NCBI RefSeq assembly: GCF_009724685.1
Contig: NZ_WMEF01000002.1
Location: 310,001 to 374,000, forward strand
From: Lysinibacillus cavernae
GTDB lineage: Bacteria; Bacillota; Bacilli; Bacillales_A; Planococcaceae
DNA length: 64,000 nt
Direction of reading: 5' to 3'
The notes under the pieces are model-generated. The model was not told the DNA's origin, searched no databases, and saw only the letters and a list, made by a program, of their open reading frames with translations. Position numbers and translations under genes: made by a program. Below, piece by piece: positions 52,502 through 61,467 of this stretch; within the stretch, counting starts at the first letter, position 1, and each line of letters opens with the position of its first letter.

Positions 52502-52507
52502 TATAAT
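52502..52507 (+). promoter_or_regulatory. Candidate -10 of odhA
   Basis: Perfect TATAAT 57 bp upstream of the odhA start. The -35 is poor, which suggests a regulated promoter. Confidence 0.45.
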
Positions 52508-52563
52508 TAATTGCAATTTAATTAATGGAACTGCCGTATGGCAAAATTTGGAGGTCATTTTTC

Positions 52564-55389
52564 ATGTCGAACAACGTTACAACTGTAAGTTCTCCATGGT
52601 CAGCTTTCTCTGGTCCTAACTTAGGATATGTGATGGAGCAATACGACTTATTCTTACAGTCTCCTGAAGAAGTAGAACCGGAGTTAGTTTCTTTATTCCA
52701 ACAATTTGGTGCACCAGTAGTAGTAGAAGGTGAAGTAGCTGTAGCTAGTCATACAGCAGCGGCTCCTGCTGGCGATTACAAAAAAGTGTTAGCCGCTGTT
52801 AAGTTAGCAGACGCAATCCGTTCAAACGGTCATTTAGCGGCAGATATTTATCCTCTGAAAAACCGTGAACTACAAACAGCTCAAATTGAAGAAAGCGCGT
52901 TCAACTTAAGCGCTGCAGATTTAGCTGAAATTCCTGCAGCAATCTTCTTCAAAGATGTGCCAGCAAACGTGAAAAATGGTAAGGATGCAATTGACTATTT
53001 AAAAGCTGTTTATACAGATAAAGTAGCATTTGAATATGGTCACGTAGTAGCAACAGAAGAACGTGATTGGATTCAAGCGCAAATCGAATCAGGTTCATTT
53101 AAACATGCATTATCTTCTGATGAGAAGAAAGCCTTATTAGATCGTTTAACTCGCGTTGAAAATTTCGAGAAATTTATTCATAAAACTTTTGTAGGGCAAA
53201 AGCGTTTCTCTGGTGAGGGCTTAGATACGCAAATCGTTCTATTTGATGAAATCATTAAAACGGCAGAAGCAAAAAATGTGGAAAAAGTACGTATTGGTAT
53301 GGCTCACCGTGGTCGCTTAAATGTCTTAACACACATTTTAAATAAACCTTATGACATGATGTTCTCTGACTTTGCACATGTTTCAAATGAATTATTTATG
53401 CCAGAGCATGGCCGTCTAGAAATTACAAAAGGTTGGACAGGTGATGTGAAATACCACATGGGTGCTTCTTACAACCGTGAAACAGGTATGAACGTTAAAC
53501 TTGCTTACAACCCATCTCACTTAGAAGTAGGAAATCCAGTTGTATTAGGGGCTACTCGTGCAACTCAAGATGATACGTCTAAGCCAGGGCAAGCTGTATT
53601 TGATCGTACTAAAGGCTTAGGTATTCTTGTGCATGGTGATGCGGCATTCCCAGGGCAAGGTATCGTAACGGAAGTTTTAAACTTCGCTAAAACAGAAGGC
53701 TTTACAACGGGCGGTACAATCCACATTATCGCGAACAATATGATTGGTTTCACAACAGAACATTATGATTCTCGTTCTTCTGTGTACTCTTCTGACCCAG
53801 CAAAAGGTTATGAAGTACCAGTAGTTCATGTCAATGCAGATAGCCCGGAGGCAGTAGCACTAGTTGGTCGTTTTGCAGCTAACTACCGTCAAACTTTCGG
53901 TAAAGATATTATTGTGGACTTAGTTGGTTACCGTCGTCATGGTCATAACGAAACAGATGACCCAACAGTGACAAACCCAGAAACATATAAATTAGTAGCT
54001 AAACATGACACAGTACGTACGTTATACGGTACGCAATTAGTGGCAGAAGGTCTTGTATCTGCTGATGATGTAGCTGCATTAGATACAGCTATCTATGCAG
54101 AAATGCAAGCGGCCTACGATCATGTTAAAGAAATGGCAGATAAAGATGATCATCATCATTTAGAAATGCCAGCAGAATTAAAAGTAGAGTTTCCACAAAT
54201 TGACACAGCAGTTGGTGTGGAACGTTTAGAAAAAATCAATGAAGAGCTTTTAGTGTTTGAATCAAACTTCGAACCTCAGAAAAAGCTTGGTAAAATTTTA
54301 GAAAAACGTCGTGATGCCTATGTGTCTGCAAAAGTAGACTGGGGTCATGCGGAAACATTAGCTTATGCAACAATTATCCAAGACGGCACACCAGTGCGAT
54401 TTACAGGTCAAGATGCACAACGTGGTACATTCTCTCAACGTCACTTAGTACTACATGATAAAAACAATGGCAATGTCTTTACACCACTTCACCATATTTC
54501 TGGTGCGAGCGCATCATTTACAGTGCACAACTCACCACTGACTGAAGCAGGGGTAGTAGGCTTTGAATATGGTTACAACCTAGAAAATGGTCATGTGTTA
54601 ACTGTTTGGGAAGCGCAATTTGGTGACTTTGCCAATATGGCACAAGTAATGTTTGATAACTTTATTTCAGGGGCACGCTCTAAATGGGGTCAAAAATCAG
54701 GCATGGTTATCCTCTTACCACATGGTTATGAAGGGCAAGGTCCAGAGCACTCTTCAAGCCGTATGGAACGCTATTTACAAATGTCAGCAGAAAATAACTG
54801 GTTTGTAGCAAACTGTTCAAACGCAGGTAACTACTACCACTTATTACGCCGCCAAGCAGCATTATTGGGCACAGAAGGGGTACGTCCACTTGTAGTCGTA
54901 TCACCAAAATCACTATTACGTCACCCATTAGCTGCAGCTAACGCTGAGCAATTAGCAAACGGTTCATTCCAAGAAGTGATTGAACAACCAGGATTAGGTG
55001 CAAAACCAGAAGCTGTAGAGCGTATCGTTTTAGGTACAGGTAAAGTGATGATCGACTTAGCAGAACGTGTGAAAGACGGAGAAGGTTTCGATCACGTACA
55101 CATTATTCGTGTAGAACAACTTTACCCATTCCCAAAAGAGCAAGTTGCTGGTATTATTGCTAAGTATCCTAATGCGAAAGAAATCGTTTGGGTACAAGAA
55201 GAACCTAAAAACCAAGGCTCATGGAATTATGCATTAGAAACATTACATGAACTTTCAGAAGGTAAAAAGCTACGCTATGTAGGTCGTCCTGCAATGAGCT
55301 CAACTTCAGAAGGGGATGCAGATTCTCATAAAGCAGCACAAGCAGCACTTATTGAAGAAGCAGTTGCTGAGTCAGTAAAGGTTAAATAA
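52564..55389 (+). CDS. odhA: 2-oxoglutarate dehydrogenase E1 component
   Basis: 941 residues, thiamine-diphosphate-dependent decarboxylase of the 2-oxoglutarate dehydrogenase complex (2-oxoglutarate to succinyl group on E2) in the TCA cycle. Features: the N-terminal FSGPNLGYVMEQYDLF helix for complex docking, RIGMAHRGRLNVL, GDAAFPGQGIVTEVLN (ThDP/Mg motif region), YRRHGHNETDDP, and the transketolase C-terminal domains with RFTGQDAQRGTFSQRH. TTTGGAGGTC before the ATG at 52564 sets the start; the ATG at 52525 lacks a site. Followed by odhB. Confidence 0.97.
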   Translation: MSNNVTTVSSPWSAFSGPNLGYVMEQYDLFLQSPEEVEPELVSLFQQFGAPVVVEGEVAVASHTAAAPAGDYKKVLAAVKLADAIRSNGHLAADIYPLKNRELQTAQIEESAFNLSAADLAEIPAAIFFKDVPANVKNGKDAIDYLKAVYTDKVAFEYGHVVATEERDWIQAQIESGSFKHALSSDEKKALLDRLTRVENFEKFIHKTFVGQKRFSGEGLDTQIVLFDEIIKTAEAKNVEKVRIGMAHRGRLNVLTHILNKPYDMMFSDFAHVSNELFMPEHGRLEITKGWTGDVKYHMGASYNRETGMNVKLAYNPSHLEVGNPVVLGATRATQDDTSKPGQAVFDRTKGLGILVHGDAAFPGQGIVTEVLNFAKTEGFTTGGTIHIIANNMIGFTTEHYDSRSSVYSSDPAKGYEVPVVHVNADSPEAVALVGRFAANYRQTFGKDIIVDLVGYRRHGHNETDDPTVTNPETYKLVAKHDTVRTLYGTQLVAEGLVSADDVAALDTAIYAEMQAAYDHVKEMADKDDHHHLEMPAELKVEFPQIDTAVGVERLEKINEELLVFESNFEPQKKLGKILEKRRDAYVSAKVDWGHAETLAYATIIQDGTPVRFTGQDAQRGTFSQRHLVLHDKNNGNVFTPLHHISGASASFTVHNSPLTEAGVVGFEYGYNLENGHVLTVWEAQFGDFANMAQVMFDNFISGARSKWGQKSGMVILLPHGYEGQGPEHSSSRMERYLQMSAENNWFVANCSNAGNYYHLLRRQAALLGTEGVRPLVVVSPKSLLRHPLAAANAEQLANGSFQEVIEQPGLGAKPEAVERIVLGTGKVMIDLAERVKDGEGFDHVHIIRVEQLYPFPKEQVAGIIAKYPNAKEIVWVQEEPKNQGSWNYALETLHELSEGKKLRYVGRPAMSSTSEGDADSHKAAQAALIEEAVAESVKVK

Positions 55390-55412
55390 TCACATATGAT
55401 TTTTTGAAAACC

Positions 55413-55446
55413 GGGCTACTTGCCCATAAGCAGTAGCCCTTTTATG
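55413..55446 (+). terminator. Hairpin between odhA and odhB
   Basis: GGGCTACT (55413-55420) and AGTAGCCC (55432-55439) followed by only TTTT. Inside an operon this would act as a partial terminator or mRNA processing/stability element. Confidence 0.6.
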
Positions 55447-55481
55447 TGCGTCATGCACGTTAATCAAAGGAGGAAATGAAA

Positions 55482-56741
55482 GTGGCTGAAATTAAAGTCC
55501 CTGAATTAGCAGAATCGATTACAGAAGGTAGTATCGCACAGTGGGTAAAAAAAGTGGGCGATCGCGTTGAAAAAGGTGAATTCATCGTTGAACTTGAAAC
55601 AGATAAAGTAAACGCTGAGATCATTTCTGAAGAAGCAGGTGTATTAACACAAATTTTAGCTGAAGAAGGCGATACTGTACTAGTTGGTCAAGTTATCGCA
55701 GTAGTAGAAGCAGGCGAAGGTGCAGCACCTGCACCAGCGGCGGCTCCAGCTGAAGCAGCTCCAGCTCCAGCAGCGCCACAAGCAGCACCTGCACCAGTTG
55801 CAGCAGCTCCGGTAGTTGAAGAAACTTCTGGTGAGCGAGTAATCGCATCTCCAGCAGCACGTCGTCTTGCACGTGAAAAAGGTATTGACCTTGCAGCGGT
55901 TTCTCCAGTAGATCCACAAGGTCGCGTACGTGTACAAGATGTAACAGCACATGGTACAGCACCAGCTGTAGCACCTGTAGCAGCACCTACATCAGTAGCA
56001 ACATCAGGTGGCCCAGTAGTATTCACACCAGCAGCTAATTCTGACCGTGTAACAATTGAAAAAATGAGCCGTCGTCGTCAAACAATTGCAAAACGTTTAT
56101 TAGAAGTTAAACAATCAACAGCAATGCTAACAACATTCAACGAAATTGACATGACAAATATCATGGCACTTCGTAAACGTAAACAAGAAGAGTTTGTGAA
56201 AGCAAACGACATCAAACTTGGTTTCATGTCATTCTTCACAAAAGCTGTTGTTGCAGCGCTGAAAAAATACCCATACGTAAACGCTCAAATCGCTGGCGAT
56301 GAAATTCATTTAAATAAATTCTTTGATATCGGTATTGCTGTATCAACTGAAGAAGGTTTAGTAGTACCAGTTGTACGCGATGCAAACAGCAAAAATTTCG
56401 CTGAAATCGAAAAAGATATCGCTAACTTAGCGACAAAAGCTCGTGATAAAAAATTAGGCTTAAATGACATGGCTGGTGGATCATTCACAATCACAAACGG
56501 TGGTGTATTCGGTTCATTAATGTCAACACCAATTATGAACGGTACTCAAGCTGGTATTTTAGGTATGCACTCAATTGTTAACCGTCCAGTTGCAGTAAAT
56601 GGAGAAGTTCAAATCCGTCCAATGATGTATGTAGCACTTTCTTACGATCACCGTATCATTGATGGAAAAGATTCTGTAGGATTCTTAAAAACAGTTAAAG
56701 AATTAATCGAAAATCCTGAAGATTTATTATTAAATTCATAA
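55482..56741 (+). CDS. odhB: 2-oxoglutarate dehydrogenase E2 component (dihydrolipoyl succinyltransferase)
   Basis: 419 residues. Lipoyl domain (about 1-76) with the lipoylated lysine in [11 protein letters not shown], an Ala/Pro-rich linker (about 80-118), E3-binding domain ([15 protein letters not shown], about 125-160), and the catalytic acyltransferase domain with the C-terminal active-site [11 protein letters not shown]. Carries the succinyl group to CoA. The start is GTG at 55482, eight bases after AGGAGG; the ATG at 55476 is only two bases from that site. Low-complexity Ala/Pro linker is normal. Confidence 0.97.
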   Translation: MAEIKVPELAESITEGSIAQWVKKVGDRVEKGEFIVELETDKVNAEIISEEAGVLTQILAEEGDTVLVGQVIAVVEAGEGAAPAPAAAPAEAAPAPAAPQAAPAPVAAAPVVEETSGERVIASPAARRLAREKGIDLAAVSPVDPQGRVRVQDVTAHGTAPAVAPVAAPTSVATSGGPVVFTPAANSDRVTIEKMSRRRQTIAKRLLEVKQSTAMLTTFNEIDMTNIMALRKRKQEEFVKANDIKLGFMSFFTKAVVAALKKYPYVNAQIAGDEIHLNKFFDIGIAVSTEEGLVVPVVRDANSKNFAEIEKDIANLATKARDKKLGLNDMAGGSFTITNGGVFGSLMSTPIMNGTQAGILGMHSIVNRPVAVNGEVQIRPMMYVALSYDHRIIDGKDSVGFLKTVKELIENPEDLLLNS

Positions 56742-56749
56742 TGCTATTA

Positions 56750-56783
56750 AACCCTGCGAACAATGTTCAGCAGGGTTTTTTTG
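56750..56783 (+). terminator. Intrinsic terminator of odhAB
   Basis: AACCCTGC (56750-56757) pairs with GCAGGGTT (56770-56777), followed by T7. Confidence 0.88.
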
Positions 56784-57015
56784 TTGCTGAGAATCCGTGA
56801 GAGAAGCGCTTCCTGGACAATGATACTATATACAAAAACTTCATGAGTTATGTCGTTTTAGAGTGAAAATACGAATGATTATAACTTTTCTCACAGGGAA
56901 TACATGCTTCATAATAAATATTTGCGGTAATTTTTCTGAATTATTCGATTTAAATTAGTTAGAGAAAGCATAATACCCTAATATTGTCATTAGTCAGAAA
57001 AATGTTAAAACTGTC
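56784..57015 (+). other. Intergenic region upstream of the lysine operon promoter
   Basis: About 230 bases of AT-rich DNA. No ORF with ribosome site and no clear motif. Confidence 0.4.
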
Positions 57016-57045
57016 TTGACTAACGTATTAGTTTTATAGTAGTAT
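57016..57045 (+). promoter_or_regulatory. Candidate promoter of the lysine-transport operon
   Basis: TTGACT (57016-57021) and TAGTAT (57040-57045), 18-bp spacer. The spacer begins with a palindrome-like ACTAA-CGTA-TTAGT that could bind a regulator. It is followed by the riboswitch. Confidence 0.5.
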
Positions 57046-57087
57046 CTAAATATCAATTAAATAAACAAACCTCACTAACGTTTACCA

Positions 57088-57272
57088 GTGAGGTAGAGGC
57101 GCGGTATTTATTAGTTCATTGTTGAGTTAAAGCAAGCGAAGACGCAATGAAGAAGGAAATATCGCCGAAGTATAAAAGGAGCTCGTACTTTTATGCTGGG
57201 TCTGCAGTGAATAAGTGCAGGACTGTCCTAGTAAATTGATTTCCAGATTTACTAGGTTGTGCTATCTCGGAA
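57088..57272 (+). ncRNA. Lysine riboswitch (L box)
   Basis: Conserved L-box blocks appear in the right order: GAGGTAGAGGCGC at the 5' side of P1/P2, GAAGGAAATATCGCCGAAG in the core, GCTGGGTCTGCA and GCAGGACTGTC around P4, and GCTATCTCGG closing P1. Lysine binding stabilises P1 and lets the downstream terminator form, reducing transport. The riboswitch sits 120 bp ahead of an ABC importer operon, which assigns that importer to lysine or a related basic amino acid. Confidence 0.95.
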
Positions 57273-57316
57273 ATATGGAAATTATAGTGAGGATTTGGGC
57301 AACTGTCATAAAAGGT

Positions 57317-57349
57317 AAGACCTAAGTTCAATAAACTTAGGTCTTTTTT
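57317..57349 (+). terminator. Riboswitch-controlled terminator
   Basis: AAGACCTAAGTT (57317-57328) pairs perfectly with AACTTAGGTCTT (57334-57345), followed by TTTT. CAACTGT (about 57300) and ACAGTTG (about 57353) flank it and could form an outer helix. Confidence 0.9.
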
Positions 57350-57391
57350 AGTACAGTTGTCTTATTTTTTTACAGAAAAGGGGAGTTTTTC

Positions 57392-58249
57392 ATGGAAAGA
57401 AAATGGTTGTTAGTAATGATCTCTATCATGACGGCAATTGTGCTAGCTGCATGTGGCACGAGTGACAAAAAGGATGGCGGTTCAGGTGATGCTGGAGCCG
57501 ACAAGGAAGAAGGCGGAGGTGAATTCCGCATCGGAATGGAGGCTGGCTATCCACCATTCAACTGGACACAGCAAGATGATGCAAATGGTGCAGTGAAAAT
57601 TGCGGATAATGCAGAGTATGCAGGCGGCTATGATGTACAAATGGCGAAAAAAATTGCTGAAGGCTTAGGCAAAGAGCTAGTCATTGTCAAAATGGAATGG
57701 GATGGATTAGTTCCAGCGCTTCAATCTAATAAAATTGATGCGATCATCGCTGGTATGTCACCTACTGAAGAACGTAAGAAAACAATTGATTTTACAGAAA
57801 ACTACTATACTTCTGATTTCGTAATGGTTATTAAAAAAGGTAGCAAATATGAAAATGCTAAATCCATTCAAGATTTCTCAGGAGCTAAAGTAACATCACA
57901 ATTAAATACATCGAACTACACTGTGATTGATCAAATTAAAGGTGTAGACAAACAAACAGCAATGGAAAGCTTCCCAGCGATGCGTGTGGCTTTAGAGGCA
58001 GGCAAAATTGATGGCTATGTAGCAGAACGTCCAGAAGGAATTTCCGCTGCTGCAGCGAACGATAAGTTCACATATGTAGCATTTGAAGAAGGCTTTGATA
58101 CTGATCTCTCAAACACTTCGATTGCTGTAGGCTTACGTAAAGATGATGCAAATCGTGAAAAAATTAATGAAATCCTAAAAGGTATTTCGGAAGACGATCG
58201 TCAAGCAATTATGGAAGAAGCTATTTCTCAACAACCAGCAGCACAATAA
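57392..58249 (+). CDS. Amino-acid (lysine) ABC transporter substrate-binding lipoprotein
   Basis: 285 residues. Lipobox LAAC with lipidated Cys21, a Gly/Asp-rich linker, then a type-II (SBP-bac-3) binding fold: FRIGMEAGYPPFNWTQ, GGYDVQMAKKIAEGLGKELV, IAGMSPTEERKKTIDFTENYY. It binds the amino acid outside the membrane. Specificity for lysine is inferred from the riboswitch. GAAAAGGGGAG precedes the ATG. First gene of the operon. Confidence 0.94.
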   Translation: MERKWLLVMISIMTAIVLAACGTSDKKDGGSGDAGADKEEGGGEFRIGMEAGYPPFNWTQQDDANGAVKIADNAEYAGGYDVQMAKKIAEGLGKELVIVKMEWDGLVPALQSNKIDAIIAGMSPTEERKKTIDFTENYYTSDFVMVIKKGSKYENAKSIQDFSGAKVTSQLNTSNYTVIDQIKGVDKQTAMESFPAMRVALEAGKIDGYVAERPEGISAAAANDKFTYVAFEEGFDTDLSNTSIAVGLRKDDANREKINEILKGISEDDRQAIMEEAISQQPAAQ

Positions 58250-58290
58250 TGATAAGGCACGGACTAGTTCCTGGTCCGTGCACTATCATT
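58247..58290 (+). other. Long hairpin after the binding-protein gene
   Basis: AATGATA and GCACGGAC on the left pair with GTCCGTGC and TATCATT on the right (58247-58288), with 2-base internal loops. No T run. Such hairpins between binding-protein and permease genes protect upstream mRNA and lower downstream expression. Confidence 0.7.
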
Positions 58291-58418
58291 TCATCATTAT
58301 CAAAATGAGATCCTCTCTACATAATGATAATGTCCTAGCGTGACAAATCATAGAATGGTAGAAAGAGCTAGGACAAAAAGAAATAAGCAAGCAACATGAC
58401 ATTGTTAGGAGGAACATC

Positions 58419-59144
58419 ATGAGTCTTGAATGGATACTTTCAATTATTGAAAACAACTGGCAAATGTTTTTACGAGGTGCGTATTATACGCTATTGATTT
58501 CGATTATTAGTACAATTATTGGTGCATTCATCGGATTTTTCATCGGAATTATGCATACGATTCCAGTTCGTAAAAAGGGTGTGAAATTTTATAGCTTAAA
58601 GCTTTTTAATTTTATACTGACATGCTATGTTGAATTTTTCCGTGGTACACCAATGATTGTACAGGCTATGGTCGTCTACTACGGATTAGATATTGCATTT
58701 GGTATTGATATGCACTTTATTACGGCAGGTATTTTAGTCGTTTCTCTCAATACAGGGGCCTACATGACAGAAATTGTTCGTGGTGGTATTGTATCGATTG
58801 ATAATGGCCAATACGAGGCAGCATCAGCCATTGGCATGAATCACTTTCAAATCATGCTTCACGTTGTTTTACCTCAAGTAGCACGTAACGTCTTACCTGC
58901 AACAGGTAACCAATTAATTATGAATATTAAAGATACAGCCGTATTAAATGTCATAGGGGTAACGGAATTATTCTTCCAAACAAAATCAATTTCAGGTAAC
59001 AACTTCCGTTACTTTGAATCATTCTTTGTCGCATGCGTTCTTTATTTCATCATGACATTTACCGCATCTCGCATCCTTCTATATGTTGAAAAACGTTTGG
59101 ATGGACCTGATGCCTATCAAAAAGAACAAAAAGAAGCAGTATAG
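58419..59144 (+). CDS. Amino-acid ABC transporter permease
   Basis: 241 residues, five membrane segments, HisM/GlnP family. The EAA loop motif is EAASAIGMNHFQIMLHVVLPQ, the contact to the ATPase. FFRGTPMIVQAMVVYYGL and NTGAYMTEIVRGGI are family signatures. A single permease gene implies a homodimer. AGGAGG precedes the ATG; 12 bases separate it from the ATPase gene. Confidence 0.95.
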   Translation: MSLEWILSIIENNWQMFLRGAYYTLLISIISTIIGAFIGFFIGIMHTIPVRKKGVKFYSLKLFNFILTCYVEFFRGTPMIVQAMVVYYGLDIAFGIDMHFITAGILVVSLNTGAYMTEIVRGGIVSIDNGQYEAASAIGMNHFQIMLHVVLPQVARNVLPATGNQLIMNIKDTAVLNVIGVTELFFQTKSISGNNFRYFESFFVACVLYFIMTFTASRILLYVEKRLDGPDAYQKEQKEAV

Positions 59145-59156
59145 GGGGACGCACAA

Positions 59157-59888
59157 ATGGCAGTGATTAAGATCGAACATTTAAGTAAATCATTTGGACG
59201 TAACCAAGTGTTAAAAGATGTGAATTTCCAAGTTGATAAAGGCGAGGTTGTTTGTTTAATTGGTTCCTCTGGTTCTGGTAAATCCACATTACTACGTTGC
59301 ATAAATTTATTAGAAACGCCAAGTGGTGGTCAGATTATTTATAAAGGGGAAGACATCTTAGATGAAAAGCACAATATTCAAGAATATCGTACACATCTAG
59401 GAATGGTGTTCCAGCAGTTCAATTTATTTAATAACCACAATGTTTTAAGTAATTGTACAGTGGGCCAAATCAAAGTATTAAAGCGTTCTAAGAAAGAAGC
59501 GGAAGAAACGGCGCTTAAATATTTGAAAATCGTAGGTATGGATCAATTTGTGAACGCAAAGCCTCGTCAGCTTTCAGGCGGACAAAAGCAGCGTGTGGCT
59601 ATCGCAAGGGCATTGTCCATGAATCCGGATGTTATGCTATTTGATGAGCCAACATCAGCACTAGATCCAGAAATGGTGGGTGAGGTGTTGAAGGTCATGC
59701 GTCAGTTAGCAGATGCAGGTAACACAATGTTAATCGTGACACATGAGATGGAGTTTGCGAAAGAAGTGGCAGATCGTGTTGTCTTTATGGATAAAGGCAT
59801 CATTGTCGAGGAAGGTCCTCCGTCCCAAGTATTAGTAAACCCTCAACATGACCGTACGAAAGAGTTTTTAAAGCGTACACTAAAATAA
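59157..59888 (+). CDS. Amino-acid ABC transporter ATP-binding protein
   Basis: 243 residues, GlnQ/HisP family. Walker [13 protein letters not shown] loop MVFQQFNLF, signature [15 protein letters not shown], Walker [15 protein letters not shown] and H loop VTHEM are all intact. Drives import by the permease upstream. AGGGGGAC precedes the ATG. Last gene of the riboswitch-controlled operon. Confidence 0.96.
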   Translation: MAVIKIEHLSKSFGRNQVLKDVNFQVDKGEVVCLIGSSGSGKSTLLRCINLLETPSGGQIIYKGEDILDEKHNIQEYRTHLGMVFQQFNLFNNHNVLSNCTVGQIKVLKRSKKEAEETALKYLKIVGMDQFVNAKPRQLSGGQKQRVAIARALSMNPDVMLFDEPTSALDPEMVGEVLKVMRQLADAGNTMLIVTHEMEFAKEVADRVVFMDKGIIVEEGPPSQVLVNPQHDRTKEFLKRTLK

Positions 59889-59896
59889 GCATAAAA

Positions 59897-59930
59897 AAGT
59901 GAGTCCAATCTACTGGACTCACTTATTTTC
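59897..59930. terminator. Terminator of the lysine-transport operon
   Basis: AAGTGAGTCCA (59897-59907) and TGGACTCACTT (59914-59924) with TATTTTC after. On the minus strand an A6 run gives T6, so it also serves the small gene at 59923-60018. Confidence 0.88.
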
Positions 59931-60018
59931 TAGAATTCCACTCTGCATATAGGACAAAGCAGATTACGAATGCTACGGCAATAATAAAAAACCATTGCGG
60001 TACACCACCAAAACTCAT
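59923..60018 (-). CDS. 31-residue single-span membrane peptide
   Basis: ATG at 60018, six bases after GAGGTG, opens a 31-codon frame: MSFGGVPQWFFIIAVAF, then VICFVLYAEWNSRK and TAA inside the terminator stem. One membrane helix (about 8-26) with a short basic C-terminus. The good ribosome site, own terminator and clean membrane profile make it a likely real gene too short for routine calling. Function unknown. Confidence 0.65.
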   Translation of the reverse strand: MSFGGVPQWFFIIAVAFVICFVLYAEWNSRK

Positions 60019-60151
60019 TAGAACACCTCAAATATTAATTTTTTTTGGATAGAATAGGTATTGTATTTCTTTTTTCTCCACAAAAGACCAAAAATATTAT
60101 AAAATAAGCATTAGACATTAGCTTTTGCTAGTAAAGAGAGGTAGAGAGAAT

Positions 60152-60349
60152 ATGTTACATTTAAAATGGAAAGATGCGCCAACATTACGGACAGTAACGT
60201 GCAAACATACAAATGCATCAAAATACTTAGTGTCAAACGTATTAACAGTAGGCAAAGAATATGAAGTGAAAAATGAAACAGAAGAGTTCATTTTTATCAT
60301 CGATAATACAGGTAATGTCGGTGGCTACTACAAAGATTACTTTGCATAA
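60152..60349 (+). CDS. DUF6501-like small protein
   Basis: 65 residues: MLHLKWKDAPTLRTVTC, then KYLVSNVLTVGKEYEVKNET and DNTGNVGGYYKDYF. Conserved in Bacilli (I believe DUF6501), apparently a small beta-rich fold of unknown function. GAGAGGTAGAGAG precedes the ATG at 60152; the upstream TTG-started frame adds nine unlikely residues. Confidence 0.8.
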   Translation: MLHLKWKDAPTLRTVTCKHTNASKYLVSNVLTVGKEYEVKNETEEFIFIIDNTGNVGGYYKDYFA

Positions 60350-60359
60350 AATAAAAACA

Positions 60360-60398
60360 GGGTGGTTCAGAACGTTTGCTGAGCCACCCATTTTTTTT
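60360..60398. terminator. Intrinsic terminator
   Basis: GGGTGGTTCAG (60360-60370) pairs with CTGAGCCACCC (60379-60389), followed by ATTTTTTTT. It lies between the DUF6501-like gene and the convergent yaaN-like gene. Confidence 0.9.
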
Positions 60399-60399
60399 G

Positions 60400-61467
60400 C
60401 TAATCCCTCTGATAGCTTCTAGCATCTGCCGCATCTTGCAACTGTTGTTTCTCTTGTTCAGTCGCCGTATGCAGAGCAAAGACATCTTTAATGGCTGTTT
60501 GCAGCTCTTGCTGTGTTTCTTTAAATTTCGAAACTTGCTGCTCAAACGAAGGGCTAGAGAAGCGATCATGTGTACGTGATAATCTTTCCTCTAGCTGTGC
60601 ATAATGATGATCCATATGCATCGATAGCATCATCGCTAATTGATTTTTCCAAAGAGGGATCAGCGTAACAATAGAAAACTCAATTTTTTCGGCTAAAGTT
60701 TGATTGGCCTGTTGAATCATGCGTATTTGAGGAGCCGTTTGCAGGGCTACTTGCTGCGATACTTGTAAATCATAAATACGTTGATCCAGTCTTTCAATTT
60801 GAGCGGCAAAGTCATTGAGCTGTTGAATAGCAAGTGGCTGCTTCGTAGCTTGGACACTCGTTATCTTTGTTGGTAACTCTACCTCGATAGCTTGCTGCTT
60901 TTTCATTTGACCCGCTGCAATAGCTGTAGCCAATTCCTCAAAAAATCCCCGATTATGTGTATAAAGCGCTTCTAAGTTTTCAACGTCCTTTATGAGCTGT
61001 AGCTGGGCACGTTCTAGCTGGACACCAATACGTTCCACCTGAATACTAATACGCTCAAATTTCGTTAACGTTTGCTTCACGGTAGGCTCTGTTTTTTTAA
61101 AGATTTTATTGAAAAAGGTTTGCTTCTTTGGCTCTAAAGCTGTTGGGTCTACTCGATCTAAAGTGTGCATTAAGGAATCGAGCATTTGACCAATTTTCGT
61201 CACATCTTTTTGTTTCACTTGAGCTAGCATACGATCGGCAAATTGCGACAGGGATCGTTGTGAATCTTGCCCAAGGGACAGCAATGATTCAAAATCAGTC
61301 AAATTGATTTGGCTCGCATAAAGTAAAGCACGACTTTGTGCAAGAGGCGATAGCGTTTCGTAAATCGCCATCGCCTCGTTTTGTGGAGTTGTTTCTAAGT
61401 AGGATTGGACTAGCGGAGAAAGTCCTGGTATGGTATTTAGTTCAAATGCATGTTCATTTGCTGTCAT
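60400..61467 (-). CDS. yaaN: Toxic anion resistance (TelA/YaaN) family protein
   Basis: 355 residues, almost all alpha-helical and predicted coiled coil, no membrane segment: SPLVQSYLETTPQNE near the start, KFERISIQVERIGVQLERAQ in the middle. TelA-family proteins are linked to tellurite and other cell-envelope stresses; the mechanism is unsettled. Its ATG overlaps the stop of the xpaC-like gene (ATGA), the same pairing as xpaC-yaaN of Bacillus subtilis. Confidence 0.9.
   Translation of the reverse strand: MTANEHAFELNTIPGLSPLVQSYLETTPQNEAMAIYETLSPLAQSRALLYASQINLTDFESLLSLGQDSQRSLSQFADRMLAQVKQKDVTKIGQMLDSLMHTLDRVDPTALEPKKQTFFNKIFKKTEPTVKQTLTKFERISIQVERIGVQLERAQLQLIKDVENLEALYTHNRGFFEELATAIAAGQMKKQQAIEVELPTKITSVQATKQPLAIQQLNDFAAQIERLDQRIYDLQVSQQVALQTAPQIRMIQQANQTLAEKIEFSIVTLIPLWKNQLAMMLSMHMDHHYAQLEERLSRTHDRFSSPSFEQQVSKFKETQQELQTAIKDVFALHTATEQEKQQLQDAADARSYQRD

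Noticed and set aside
55680-56026. Three overlapping minus-strand ORFs rich in Ala, Cys or Leu
   Set aside because: Antisense translation of the Ala/Pro linker of odhB; low-complexity artefacts.
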